In this document: in pieces, positions 43,002-51,731 of the stretch
How positions within the stretch are numbered: position 1 is the stretch's first letter
Layout: each line of letters starts with the position of its first letter
NCBI GenBank assembly: GCA_016716905.1
Contig: JADJUS010000004.1
Span: 1,178,001 to 1,242,000, forward strand
Direction of reading: 5' to 3'
Origin: Acidobacteriota bacterium
Lineage (GTDB): Bacteria > Acidobacteriota > Vicinamibacteria > Vicinamibacterales > SCN-69-37
Length of the DNA stretch: 64,000 bases
Program-made: the position numbers and the translations under genes
Notes under the pieces: generated by a model
What the model was told of the DNA's origin: nothing
Database searches by the model: none
What the model saw: only the letters and a program-made list of their open reading frames with translations

Positions 43002-45716
43002 CTAGCGCCGTGCGAGAATGCGCTCCCGCACCATCGCCGCCACCGTTTGTTTCTCGCCGGCGATATCCACCGAAACCGCGTAGGTTCCAACGGCGAGCGG
43101 ACCACTGGCCGCAGCGCCACCTGGAGCGCCCCCGCGCCCAGCGCCGCCACCTCGACCGCCACCGCCTCCCGCCAGAGGGACGTTCACGCGATTGAGCCCG
43201 GCGCGCGTCGGGCCGGTCAGTTGCCGCACGGTGCGACCTGCCGCATCGGCCAAAGTGATCTGTGCCTGACCGGTGCCGGCCGCCGCGAGGTGATACTGCA
43301 CGACAAGCGCTTCCGGCTCATTAGGCACCTCGAGGTATTTGTCGCCGAAGAGGTGATAGTTCATCCCCTGCAGGCTGAATCCGTAGCGTGCTTTCGGCTC
43401 CACGGCGAACAGATGGAATTTCTTCGCGAGCACGTCGGCGGACAGTTCCTGCAGCGGTGTGATGTCGCCCGCCCAGATCGCACGCCCGTAGGTGGCGATC
43501 ACCAGATCGTTCTCGCGAGGATGGACGGTCAGGTCGTGCACCGCCACGGTGGGGAGGTTGGCCTTCAGGCGCGTCCACTCACCGCCGCCATTGATCGAGA
43601 CGTATACGCCGATGTCGTTGCCGACGATGAGCAGGTTCGCGTTTTTGCGATCCTGCACCACTACGTTGATCGGAGACGCGGGCAGGTTGCCGCTGACAGA
43701 CGTCCACGTCTTGCCCAAGTCCGTCGTCTTGTACAAGAACGGCCGGAAGTCGTCGTTGCGAAAGCCGCTCTTCGACACAAACGCCGTGGCCGCATCGTGT
43801 GACGACGCGTAGACGCGGCTGACCCAGCGATCCACCGGCGCGCCCACTGCGGTCAGCGCGGGCGTGAGATCCGTCCACGCTCCACCGTGATTCTGCGACA
43901 CGTGCACTTTGCCGTCGTCGGTTCCGACCCAGAGGACGCCCGCCTTCAGCGGCGACTCGGAGATCGACGTGATCGTGCAGTACGGCACGTTGAGGCCGAT
44001 CTTCGCCGGGTCGTTGGTCGTCAGGTCGGGACTGATCTCTTCCCATGTGTCGCCGCGGTTCAACGAGCGGAACAGCACCTGTGCGCCCGCGTACAGAATC
44101 TGCGGGTTGTGCGGCGAGAGCGCGATCGGCGCAATCCAGTTGTAGCGCAACCGCGGCGCACTCGCATCACGCCGGGGTCGGATGTCGGTGCGGACGCCGG
44201 TCAACTGGTCCATACGTCCAAGCTGGTTCAGCTCGCGCGTGTTGTAAACCCAGCGGCTGTCGGTGGGGTCGATGACGTTATACATGCCGTCACCGGGGCC
44301 CACGGTCGTCCAGTGCTCCAGCGTGATGCGCCCGGTCGTGCTGTTGCTGGGGCCCTTCCACGAGTCGTGATCCTGGAAGCCGGCATAGACGTTGTACGGG
44401 TCGTCCATATCCACGCCCAGCGCGTATGCCTCGCCGATCCCCAGGTTCGGGAAGTAGTCGGACGTGCGGCCGCCGTCATACGACACATTCACGCCGCCGT
44501 CGCTGCCCAGCATGATGCGCTGCTCATCCAGCGGATCCCACCACATGCTGCGGAAGTCGCCGAAGACGCCGCGGAAAAAATTGCTGTCCCACGTCTTGCC
44601 GCCGTCTCGTGAGATGTACATCGAGTCGCTGGTGACGATGACCGTCTGGTCGTTGTGCGGATTGATGCGCACCTGGTTGAACGAATACGGCGCTTTGCCG
44701 CCCGCGACGTTGACGTCGGTGACGCTTCGCCACGTCACGCCGGCGTCATCGCTGCGATAGAGCTGGTTACCGATGATGCCGCTCGCGAGTGGGCTCGTCG
44801 GATTCGCGCCACCTACGCGACCTGCTGCACCTGGGGCTGGGTTCTGATTCTCCAGCAACGCGTACAACACGCGCGGGTTGCGCTGATAGATGTCGATGCC
44901 GATGCGGCCAATCTTCCCTGTCGGCAGTCCGCCGGCCAGTCGCGTCCACTTCGTGCCGCCATCAGTGGTCTTGTAGATGCCGCTCTCAGGGCCGCTCTCG
45001 ATGATCTGCCACGGCTTGCGGTCTTTCTCATACATCGCCGCGTACAACACGGTGGGCGTCTGACGGTTGATCACGATGTCGATCGCGGCCACACCGTCGT
45101 TGATGTAGAGCACCTTGTCCCAGGTCTTGCCGCCATCCATCGTCCTGAACACGCCGCGTTCTTCGTTGCGTGAAAAGAGATGGCCGATCGCCGCCACATA
45201 CACGACGTCCGGATTTTTCGGATGAATGACGATGCGGGCGATGTGGTGGGAGTCGGGCAGGCCCATGAACTGCCAGGTGGCGCCGGCGTCCACAGATTTG
45301 AAGACGCCCTTACCGGAGTAGGAGGAACGCGCCACGTCCTGAGCGCCCGTGCCCATCCAGACCACGTTGGGGTTGGATGGGGCGATGGTGACTGCGCCCA
45401 CGGCGGCCGCGTCCACGCTGTCGGAGATGGCATTCCAGGTGATGCCGTTGTTGGTGGTCTTCCAGAGGCCGCCACTGCGGGTGGCGGCGTAAATTGTGTA
45501 GAGCTGGTCGCGGCCGGTGGTCTCGGGCACGGCAATTTCGGTGACCCACGCCGACGAGCGAAACGGGCCGAGGTTACGGAAGGTGAGCGCATTGGCCACC
45601 GCCTCAACGCCGGCAGCCGACTGCGCCTGCAGTGGGGTGGAGGGAATCAGAGCAGCAACGTTGAACAGCACCAAGCCGGCTGCAAGAACGGAAATACGGG
45701 AGATACGAGACGTCAT
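43002..45716 (-). CDS. secreted VPS10/BNR-repeat propeller protein
   Basis: The protein is 904 aa from the ATG at 45716, with a signal peptide (about 1-32, ending LQAQS). It carries repeated sortilin/BNR-type Asp-box motifs such as SGGLWKTTNNGITW, GVFKSVDAGATW, GVFRTMDGGKTW, GIYKTTDGGTKW, LYRSDDAGVTW and MYISRDGGKTW. These form a large beta propeller, related to sialidase/xyloglucanase-like and VPS10 folds. C-terminal residues include a Gly-rich linker (GGGGRGGGAGRGG) and a last beta domain. Substrate or ligand binding on the outside is likely; no catalytic acid can be assigned. A paralogue lies at 48550. Confidence 0.85.
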   Translation of the reverse strand: MTSRISRISVLAAGLVLFNVAALIPSTPLQAQSAAGVEAVANALTFRNLGPFRSSAWVTEIAVPETTGRDQLYTIYAATRSGGLWKTTNNGITWNAISDSVDAAAVGAVTIAPSNPNVVWMGTGAQDVARSSYSGKGVFKSVDAGATWQFMGLPDSHHIARIVIHPKNPDVVYVAAIGHLFSRNEERGVFRTMDGGKTWDKVLYINDGVAAIDIVINRQTPTVLYAAMYEKDRKPWQIIESGPESGIYKTTDGGTKWTRLAGGLPTGKIGRIGIDIYQRNPRVLYALLENQNPAPGAAGRVGGANPTSPLASGIIGNQLYRSDDAGVTWRSVTDVNVAGGKAPYSFNQVRINPHNDQTVIVTSDSMYISRDGGKTWDSNFFRGVFGDFRSMWWDPLDEQRIMLGSDGGVNVSYDGGRTSDYFPNLGIGEAYALGVDMDDPYNVYAGFQDHDSWKGPSNSTTGRITLEHWTTVGPGDGMYNVIDPTDSRWVYNTRELNQLGRMDQLTGVRTDIRPRRDASAPRLRYNWIAPIALSPHNPQILYAGAQVLFRSLNRGDTWEEISPDLTTNDPAKIGLNVPYCTITSISESPLKAGVLWVGTDDGKVHVSQNHGGAWTDLTPALTAVGAPVDRWVSRVYASSHDAATAFVSKSGFRNDDFRPFLYKTTDLGKTWTSVSGNLPASPINVVVQDRKNANLLIVGNDIGVYVSINGGGEWTRLKANLPTVAVHDLTVHPRENDLVIATYGRAIWAGDITPLQELSADVLAKKFHLFAVEPKARYGFSLQGMNYHLFGDKYLEVPNEPEALVVQYHLAAAGTGQAQITLADAAGRTVRQLTGPTRAGLNRVNVPLAGGGGGRGGGAGRGGAPGGAAASGPLAVGTYAVSVDIAGEKQTVAAMVRERILARR

Positions 45717-45802
45717 GTGGACCCTCCGGAACGGGGCAATTGTACTTGCGCCGCGGGTGGAAGCACTGTGGGAGATTTCCGCTACCACCGCGGGATTTCG
45801 CC

Positions 45803-45945
45803 CGTAGTTCCGCGGCCTTGAGACCCAGGCCGCGCTACGAAATGCGCGTCACTCGTAGTTCCGCGGCCTGGGTCCGTCCTCGTAGGGCGGCCTGGGTCTC
45901 AAGGCCGCCGTGTGCCGCGGCGTTGAGATTCACGCCGCGCTACGT
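45803..45945. repeat. cluster of four REP-like hairpins
   Basis: A class A copy (45810-45840, ending CTACGA), a truncated A copy, then a full class A (from TCGTAG at about 45878) and class B pair ending GCCGCGCTACG. It lies between divergent genes. Confidence 0.85.
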
Positions 45946-45991
45946 TAGGAGGACCTGTCGGCACAGGGTGTGCAAGAGAACCCGACGCCGA

Positions 45992-47224
45992 ATGCTCACC
46001 CTGGCCACATTGCGCGAGAACTCTGCGCTTCTGAAGCTCGACCTGTACTGCAAGGGCGCGCGCCTGGACGAGTCGTGTCTGGACGGCGAGGGCACCGGTC
46101 GCGGGCTGCTGAGGACGCGGGCAGGCCTCGGGTCGGGCCTTGAAGTGGTGTTGCCAGGGGGATTCTGGACCAACGTGCCGGTGCTGGAGGCCTTCGCCCA
46201 GCGGTCGCCCTATGTCATTCGCCGCGAGGCCGGCGGCCTCACGCTTTATCGCAATGACGAGGCGGTCACGTCCCTCACGTTGTCGCCCAGGCCGGCGTGG
46301 TACGACGCCAAGACCCGATCCGGCAAACCGATGACGCGCGTCGGCACCCTTCAGGGCACCTACCTCGGTGTGTATCCCGCGAAGGTCTGTGACTACTGGG
46401 TGGCCGAACCCACGAAGACCAATTGTCACTTCTGTTCGGTGGGGCTGAACCTCGGGGTAGACGACGCGTCGGAGAAGTCCGTGGAGGAAGTGCTGGAGGT
46501 GGTGCGCGCGGCGCGCAATGAATCCGGCATCACGTACGTGGACTTCAATACCGGGCACTACGAGGGCGACACCTACCTCGATATTCTGGAGCCCTACCTT
46601 CGGCGCATCAAGAAAGAGACGGGCCTGCTCGTGGGCGTGCAGACGCCGCCGCATCACGATTTGTCCCGCTACGATCGCCTGCGCGCGATGGGCGTGAATC
46701 GCGTGTCGTTTTGTTTCGAGATTTTTGACCGGGACGTGTTTCGCGACGTGTGCCCAGGCAAAGACGCGCAGTATGGACTGGATCGCTACCTGGATGCCAT
46801 CCGGTATTGCGCCCGGCTGGGAGCCCAGGGACCGGCGTCTGAGCCGTGGGTCACCAATGGCGAGATCATCGCGGGGCTCGAGCCGCCGGAGTCATCCATC
46901 GCAGCCATCAACTGGATCACGGCCGCCGGCGCCATTCCCACGGTGTGTGTCTTCCGCCCGCTGCGCGGCACCGACTACGAAGACCGCGAGCCGCCCGACA
47001 CCGAGAGCCTCATCCCCGTGTTCCGCCGGCTCTACGAGGCGTGTATGGAGGCAGGCTTGCCCATTGGCTGCGCGCCCGACGTCCATGTCTCGCTCGTGCT
47101 GTTGCCCGAGGAGTGCGAGTCACTGTCCACACGTCAGTTCCGGTGGCACCGGATGAAACTCGCCGTCATGAAACGCGTCTTCGCCGCCCAGTTCGCGCGC
47201 CGCCTCCGGCGCCACGCGGTGTAG
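45992..47224 (+). CDS. radical SAM protein with wide CX11CX2C motif
   Basis: The protein is 410 aa from the ATG at 45992; upstream frame is REP sequence. The probable [4Fe-4S] ligands are Cys133, Cys145 and Cys148 in KVCDYWVAEP and NCHFCSVG, giving a C-x11-C-x2-C spacing instead of C-x3-C-x2-C. Later segments fit the radical SAM barrel: VDFNTGHYEGDTYLDILE, LLVGVQTPPHHDLSRYDRL and VNRVSFCFEIFD. The N-terminal 120 residues form a separate beta-rich domain. No peptide substrate or partner enzyme is adjacent, so the reaction is unknown. Confidence 0.78.
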   Translation: MLTLATLRENSALLKLDLYCKGARLDESCLDGEGTGRGLLRTRAGLGSGLEVVLPGGFWTNVPVLEAFAQRSPYVIRREAGGLTLYRNDEAVTSLTLSPRPAWYDAKTRSGKPMTRVGTLQGTYLGVYPAKVCDYWVAEPTKTNCHFCSVGLNLGVDDASEKSVEEVLEVVRAARNESGITYVDFNTGHYEGDTYLDILEPYLRRIKKETGLLVGVQTPPHHDLSRYDRLRAMGVNRVSFCFEIFDRDVFRDVCPGKDAQYGLDRYLDAIRYCARLGAQGPASEPWVTNGEIIAGLEPPESSIAAINWITAAGAIPTVCVFRPLRGTDYEDREPPDTESLIPVFRRLYEACMEAGLPIGCAPDVHVSLVLLPEECESLSTRQFRWHRMKLAVMKRVFAAQFARRLRRHAV

Positions 47225-47239
47225 CCAGGGTGTCAGTCC

Positions 47240-47306
47240 TCGTAGGGCGGCCTGAATCTCAAGGCCGCCGAAGGGCCGCGGCGTTGAAGTGCACGCCGCG
47301 CTACGA
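47240..47306. repeat. REP pair: class A then class B hairpin
   Basis: TCGTAG, stem GGCGGCCT/AGGCCGCC, spacer, stem GCGGCGT/ACGCCGC, CTACGA. Confidence 0.85.
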
Positions 47307-47313
47307 AGACCGG

Positions 47314-47353
47314 AACTCTGGACCCTGGACCCTGGACTCTGGACCCTGGACTA
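47314..47353. repeat. 7-bp tandem repeat (TGGACCC), about five units
   Basis: Runs of CTGGACCCTGGACCCTGGAC with CT variants; its end contains the stop codon of the phosphatase gene (CTA at 47351-47353). Confidence 0.8.
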
Positions 47354-48517
47354 GTGCGCGTTGCGCATGAGCACGAGCACCGTCTGGTCGTCGATCTGGG
47401 GCCCGTGTTTCTCGCACGCTTCAAACACGGCGGTCTCGATCGCCTCGAGCGATCCCGACGCGGCGGCCGTCGTCACGGCCGCCTTCAGACCATCCAGTCC
47501 CAGCTCGCGGTCCTGCCGGTCGAACACCTCAAGCAGGCCGTCCGTCACGATGACCAGGACGTCGCCGTGAGCCAGCACCAGCTCGTGGCTCCGGTAGACC
47601 GTGTCGTCGAGCAGTGCGAGCGCCAGTTGTGATTGGCCGACCCAGACAGACGTGCCAGTGGCGCGCGAGTAGTGCAGCATCGGCGGATGACCGGCCAGCA
47701 GGTACGCGAGGCGCCCCGGCGCCGTCTGCTGAATGCACGCGGCCGTGATGAACATGTGGGGCTGCCGCAACGGGCTGATGACCCGGTTGATGTGCGTCAC
47801 CACCTCGCCGACTTCGCGCCCATCGTCGAGCGCCGAGCGGAACGCGGTCTTGAACATGCCCATGAGCACGCCGGCGGCCACTCCGTGTCCGCTGACGTCG
47901 GCCACGGTGGCAAACCATCCGTGCCGGGCATCCACTTCGTCCACCAGATCGCCGCCCACGTCGCCGCTTGGACGAGAACGCCCGACCCACGTGATGTCGC
48001 CATTGCGGCCCGCAAGACGCGGCACGAGCGCGGTGTGAATATCGCGCGCCAGTCGAATCTCGGCGTGGGCGCCCGAGAAGCGCAGTCCTTCACGGCGGAT
48101 GAGATAAAAGAATGACGAATACGCGCCCATGAGGCTCGTCACCGTCAGGCCTGCAAGAATCGTCAGCCGTGTTTTCAGGGCCTCAAGCCCGCCTGCGTCG
48201 AGTGCCGTCGGGGCGGGGTCCGTCACCGTGACCGTGAGGTTGAGCAGGTACGTCACTCCGAGCTGCACCGCGACAGGAATTGGAAACCAGCGGGGGTAGT
48301 TGATGATGGTCCAGGCGTAGGTCACGGCGATCCCGCCAGAGAACAGCGTCATGGTCACCACCACCCACCAGGGACCCACATTGAGGGTGACCGATTCCTG
48401 CAAGAGCCCGATCGGCGCGAAGCAGAAGAAGATGCCCGCATAAAAGGCGACTTTCGCGCCTGTGGGCATCGTGCGGAAAAACTGGGCGATGAGTCGTTTA
48501 CGTCGTTCGGCTGACAT
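47351..48517 (-). CDS. membrane SpoIIE/RsbU-type PP2C serine phosphatase
   Basis: The protein is 388 aa. Four membrane helices (about 23-41, 48-68, 78-96, 117-138) precede a linker (IRLARDIHTALVP, the usual start of these phosphatase modules). The PP2C domain has GDVGGDLVDE, VADVSGHGVAAG, VTDGLLEVFD and IDDQTVLVL, containing the metal-binding aspartates. It would dephosphorylate an anti-sigma-factor antagonist in response to a membrane signal; no STAS or anti-sigma gene is nearby. It is divergent from the 48550 gene, whose promoter overlaps its start. Confidence 0.9.
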   Translation of the reverse strand: MSAERRKRLIAQFFRTMPTGAKVAFYAGIFFCFAPIGLLQESVTLNVGPWWVVVTMTLFSGGIAVTYAWTIINYPRWFPIPVAVQLGVTYLLNLTVTVTDPAPTALDAGGLEALKTRLTILAGLTVTSLMGAYSSFFYLIRREGLRFSGAHAEIRLARDIHTALVPRLAGRNGDITWVGRSRPSGDVGGDLVDEVDARHGWFATVADVSGHGVAAGVLMGMFKTAFRSALDDGREVGEVVTHINRVISPLRQPHMFITAACIQQTAPGRLAYLLAGHPPMLHYSRATGTSVWVGQSQLALALLDDTVYRSHELVLAHGDVLVIVTDGLLEVFDRQDRELGLDGLKAAVTTAAASGSLEAIETAVFEACEKHGPQIDDQTVLVLMRNAH

Positions 48518-48539
48518 CGGGGCGAACCAAGTCTACAAT
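48511..48539 (+). promoter_or_regulatory. sigma-70-like promoter for the VPS10-like gene
   Basis: CTGACA (48511-48516), 17-base spacer, TACAAT (48534-48539), then 10 bases to the ATG at 48550. The transcript would have a leader of only a few bases and no Shine-Dalgarno sequence. Confidence 0.6.
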
Positions 48540-48549
48540 CGCCCCTGTC

Positions 48550-51144
48550 ATGGTGATTCGAATTCTCGTCTTGTTGTCTCTTCTCGCGTGGCCGACCGTT
48601 CCGGCTCAGACAAACGTACCGCTCACGGCCTTGACCTGGCGCAACGTCGGACCGGCCGTGACCGGCACGCGGATTGTGGAACTGGCGGTCGTCGAACGTG
48701 ACCCACGCACCTTCTACGCCGCCACGGCGTCGAGCGGTGTGTGGAAGACCGGCAACGCCGGCACCACGTGGTCACCGGTGTTTGAGCGAGCCGGCCGCAT
48801 CTCGATCGGCGGCATGGCCGTGGCGCCGTCGAATCCCGACATCCTCTGGGTCGCCACCGGTGAACCGAACATGCGCAACCTGCGCAGCACCTCGCCCGGC
48901 GATGGGATCTATCGATCCGACGATGGAGGCCGGTCGTGGCAGCACAGAGGCTTGCGCAACAGCCAGCACATGGGGCGTGTGGTGGTGCATCCCACCAACC
49001 CCGACATCGTGTACGCGTCGGCGGTTGGGTCGATGTGGGACTCGAACAACGAGGCTCGCGGCCTGTGGAAGACCACCGACGGCGGCTCGACGTGGAGGAA
49101 CGTGCTGGCGCCTGGTGGGCGCACGGGCGTGGTGGACATCGCCATGGATCCGCGAAATGCCAGTGTGCTGTATGCGGCCGCGTGGCATCGCGAGCGCCGC
49201 GATTGGAGCTTCATCAGCACGGGCACGGGAAGCGGCGTCTACAAGTCCACGGACGCGGGCGAAACATGGTCCCGCCTCGCCGCCGGACTTCCAGCCGGGC
49301 CGATGGGACGCATCGGTCTTTCGGTCTGCCGCTCACAGCCGGCAACAGTCTTCGCCGCTGTTGAAGGTGACGCGGCCACTCGCGGCGTCTATCGCTCCAC
49401 CGATGCGGGCGCCACGTGGACCCGCCGCGCTCCCATCAGCGCATCGTCGTACTACTACGGCCAGATTCGGTGTGACCCAGGCGACCCCCAACGTGTGCAC
49501 GTGTTGCAGACGGAGATTGCGACGTCGAGTGATGGCGGCGCCACATTCCGTACAGAGCTACCAGGTCCGGGTGTGCATGTGGATCACCACGATCTGTGGA
49601 CGAACCCGTCCAACCGTGAGCATCTGATTCTCGGCAATGACGGCGGCGTGTATCAGTCGTACGATGCGGGCCGCAGCTGGCGTCACATGAGCCAGATGGT
49701 CACCACGCAGTTCTACACGGTGGCCACCGACATGCGCGAGCCCTTCTATTACGTCTACGGAGGGACCCAGGACAACAACTCACTGGGCGGTCCGAGTGCG
49801 ACCCGCAACAGCGACGGCATCGTCAACGACGACTGGTACGTCACGGTGGGCGGTGACGGATTCTCGGTGCAGGTGGAGCCCGCAAATCCGAATGTGGTCT
49901 ACACCGAGTCGCAGTACGGTGGTCTGGTGCGGTTCAATCCATCGACGGGCGAGCGGCGCCGGATTGTGCCGCAAGCGCCCGCAGGCACGACGTATCGATG
50001 GAACTGGAACGCGCCCATTCACCTCTCCGTGCACGACGGCTCCACGGTGTACTTCGGGTCGCAGTTCCTGCATCGCAGTCGGACTCGCGGCGACAGTTGG
50101 GAGACGGTCAGTCCTGATCTCACGAAGCAGGTCGCGATCGATCCTGCCAATCGCATCTCCGACTACGGCACGTTGCGCTTCATCCACGAATCACCTCGCC
50201 GCGCGGGACTGATCGCCGTCGCGACAGACGATGGGCTGGTGCAGGTGACAGAGGATGGCGGTGTCACCTGGAGGAAGATCGAGACGTTTCCGGGTGTGCC
50301 CATCGGCACGCAGATCGTGCGCGTGTTCTTCTCCGCGCACGACGACAAGGTGATGTATGTGGTGCCGGCCGGTCATGAAGACGACGACTTTGAGCCGTAT
50401 CTGTTGAGGAGCGCTGACCTTGGTATGACGTGGACGTCGGTGGCGGGCGACCTGCCGCAAGACAGTCCGGTCTTGTCTTTTGTTGAAGACCCGTCGAATG
50501 CCAAGCTGCTGTTCGCGGGCACCTATACCGGAGTCTTCGGCAGCCTCGACGCGGGGCAGACGTGGCGACCGGTGGCGGCGGGCCTGCCGACGGTGCCGGT
50601 GCACGACATGGTGATTCATCCTCGCGAACGCGATCTGGTGATCGGCTCGCATGGCCGCGGCATCTGGATCCTGGATTCGATCCGTGGCCTCGAGGCGCTC
50701 ACCGGAGACGCGCCCTCGTCGTCTGCGGTGGTGGTGGCCGCGCGGCCCGGTACGCAGTGGACCAGGTTCCAGCGTGGGCGCGATGCCATCGGGCAGACAT
50801 ACTTCCGCGCGCCGAATCCCGAAGATGGCGTCTACATCGACTACCGGCTGTTCACCGGTGCGGGAGACGGCCGCCTCACCATTCACAACGCGGCCGGTGA
50901 GCTTGTGCGCACGCTGCCTGTGCCCGCCGATCCGGGCGTCACGTTGCGACGCGTGGTGTGGGACATGCGCGGCGAAGCGGTGGCCGGCGGTGGTCGTGGG
51001 GCTGGCGCGGGCGGGGCGCCCGGGGGCGGCCGCGGCGGCGGGCGCGGTGCGCTCGTCGCGCCGGGCACGTATCAGGCCCGGCTGACCGTAGGCGGACAGA
51101 CGGTCACGACCACGGTGGAGGTGCGCGCCGATCCGGGTAGGTGA
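48550..51144 (+). CDS. secreted VPS10/BNR-repeat propeller protein, second copy
   Basis: The protein is 864 aa with a signal peptide (about 1-20, ending VPAQT). Asp-box repeats include SGVWKTGNAGTTW, GIYRSDDGGRSW, GLWKTTDGGSTW, GVYKSTDAGETW and GVYRSTDAGATW, with the same order as the 43002-45716 protein, including GGVYQSYDAGRSW and the TQDNNSLGGPS segment. The C-terminus also has a Gly/Arg-rich linker. It is a diverged paralogue in an approximately inverted arrangement. Extracellular or periplasmic binding or hydrolase role inferred only from fold. Confidence 0.87.
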   Translation: MVIRILVLLSLLAWPTVPAQTNVPLTALTWRNVGPAVTGTRIVELAVVERDPRTFYAATASSGVWKTGNAGTTWSPVFERAGRISIGGMAVAPSNPDILWVATGEPNMRNLRSTSPGDGIYRSDDGGRSWQHRGLRNSQHMGRVVVHPTNPDIVYASAVGSMWDSNNEARGLWKTTDGGSTWRNVLAPGGRTGVVDIAMDPRNASVLYAAAWHRERRDWSFISTGTGSGVYKSTDAGETWSRLAAGLPAGPMGRIGLSVCRSQPATVFAAVEGDAATRGVYRSTDAGATWTRRAPISASSYYYGQIRCDPGDPQRVHVLQTEIATSSDGGATFRTELPGPGVHVDHHDLWTNPSNREHLILGNDGGVYQSYDAGRSWRHMSQMVTTQFYTVATDMREPFYYVYGGTQDNNSLGGPSATRNSDGIVNDDWYVTVGGDGFSVQVEPANPNVVYTESQYGGLVRFNPSTGERRRIVPQAPAGTTYRWNWNAPIHLSVHDGSTVYFGSQFLHRSRTRGDSWETVSPDLTKQVAIDPANRISDYGTLRFIHESPRRAGLIAVATDDGLVQVTEDGGVTWRKIETFPGVPIGTQIVRVFFSAHDDKVMYVVPAGHEDDDFEPYLLRSADLGMTWTSVAGDLPQDSPVLSFVEDPSNAKLLFAGTYTGVFGSLDAGQTWRPVAAGLPTVPVHDMVIHPRERDLVIGSHGRGIWILDSIRGLEALTGDAPSSSAVVVAARPGTQWTRFQRGRDAIGQTYFRAPNPEDGVYIDYRLFTGAGDGRLTIHNAAGELVRTLPVPADPGVTLRRVVWDMRGEAVAGGGRGAGAGGAPGGGRGGGRGALVAPGTYQARLTVGGQTVTTTVEVRADPGR

Positions 51145-51211
51145 CTGGGGAACTGGGGAACTTGGGAACTTGGGAACTGGGGAACTGGGGAACTTAGGAA
51201 CTGGGGAACTT
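51141..51211. repeat. 9-bp minisatellite (GGGGAACTT/G), about seven units
   Basis: Units GGGGAACTG, GGGGAACTT and GGGAACTTA type in tandem, beginning at the stop codon of the preceding gene and leading directly into a REP pair. Confidence 0.88.
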
Positions 51212-51213
51212 CC

Positions 51214-51278
51214 TCGTAGGGCGGCCTGAACCTCAAGGCCGCCGAACTCCGCGGCGTTGAAGCGCGCGCCGCGCTAGA
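51214..51278. repeat. REP pair: class A then class B hairpin
   Basis: TCGTAG, stem GGCGGCCT/AGGCCGCC, spacer, stem GCGGCGT with an altered right arm GCGCCGC. The usual end CTACGAA is changed to CTAGAAT, a -10-like hexamer (TAGAAT). Confidence 0.8.
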
Positions 51279-51317
51279 ATGCTTGTTCGGCAACAACCTG
51301 TTTTTTGTGGAGGATGC

Positions 51318-51677
51318 ATGAAGAAACTGTCTCTTGGTGTGGGTGGTGTGATGTTGGCGATGGCCATGGCGCTGCCGGCGTATGCGGCCGACCCGGTCAA
51401 AGTCACCGGTGAGTTGATTGATGTCATGTGCGGCGCCACCAAGAAGGGGCCCGATCACAAGGCGTGCGCCGAAAGCTGCGCGAAGCGCGGTGAGCCGGTG
51501 GCGGTGTTCGCCAAAGACGGCATGTACGTGATCACCGGCAAGCTGACGGCCGAGAAGAACGCCAAGCTCATCGAGTTCATGACCAAGCAGGTCACGGTGA
51601 CTGGCGAAGTGACGAAGGACAAGGACGGCAAGCTCTCGATCGCCGCCGATTCCATCGTGATCGCGGCCGCCAAGTAA
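51318..51677 (+). CDS. small exported protein with three-Cys motif
   Basis: The protein is 119 aa. The start at 51318 is set by GGAGG seven bases upstream. The signal peptide (about 1-23) ends AYAAD. The mature part begins VKVTGELIDVMCG, then HKACAESCAKRGEPVAVFA and TKQVTVTGEVTKDKDGKLSI, a beta-rich small domain, possibly an OB fold, with three Cys and a His as potential metal or haem ligands. The family is not recognised with certainty. It precedes a DsbD gene, so a role in redox or metal handling is suggested by context. Confidence 0.75.
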   Translation: MKKLSLGVGGVMLAMAMALPAYAADPVKVTGELIDVMCGATKKGPDHKACAESCAKRGEPVAVFAKDGMYVITGKLTAEKNAKLIEFMTKQVTVTGEVTKDKDGKLSIAADSIVIAAAK

Positions 51678-51693
51678 GGACGCCGAGAACCCC

Positions 51694-51728
51694 AGGACCT
51701 CTGAGGTCTGACCTCAGAGGTCGTTCTT
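51694..51728. terminator. double dyad GACCTCTGAGGTC / GACCTCAGAGGTC
   Basis: Two 13-base dyads (51696-51708 and 51710-51722) separated by one base, followed by GTTCTTG. The same core is embedded in the 43-bp inverted repeat at 28.4 kb. Position between two co-oriented genes suggests a terminator or attenuator. Confidence 0.55.
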
Positions 51729-51731
51729 GAT

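Noticed and set aside
45740..45991. N-terminal extension of the radical SAM protein
   Set aside because: The extension is translated REP sequence and overlaps the divergent gene's upstream region.
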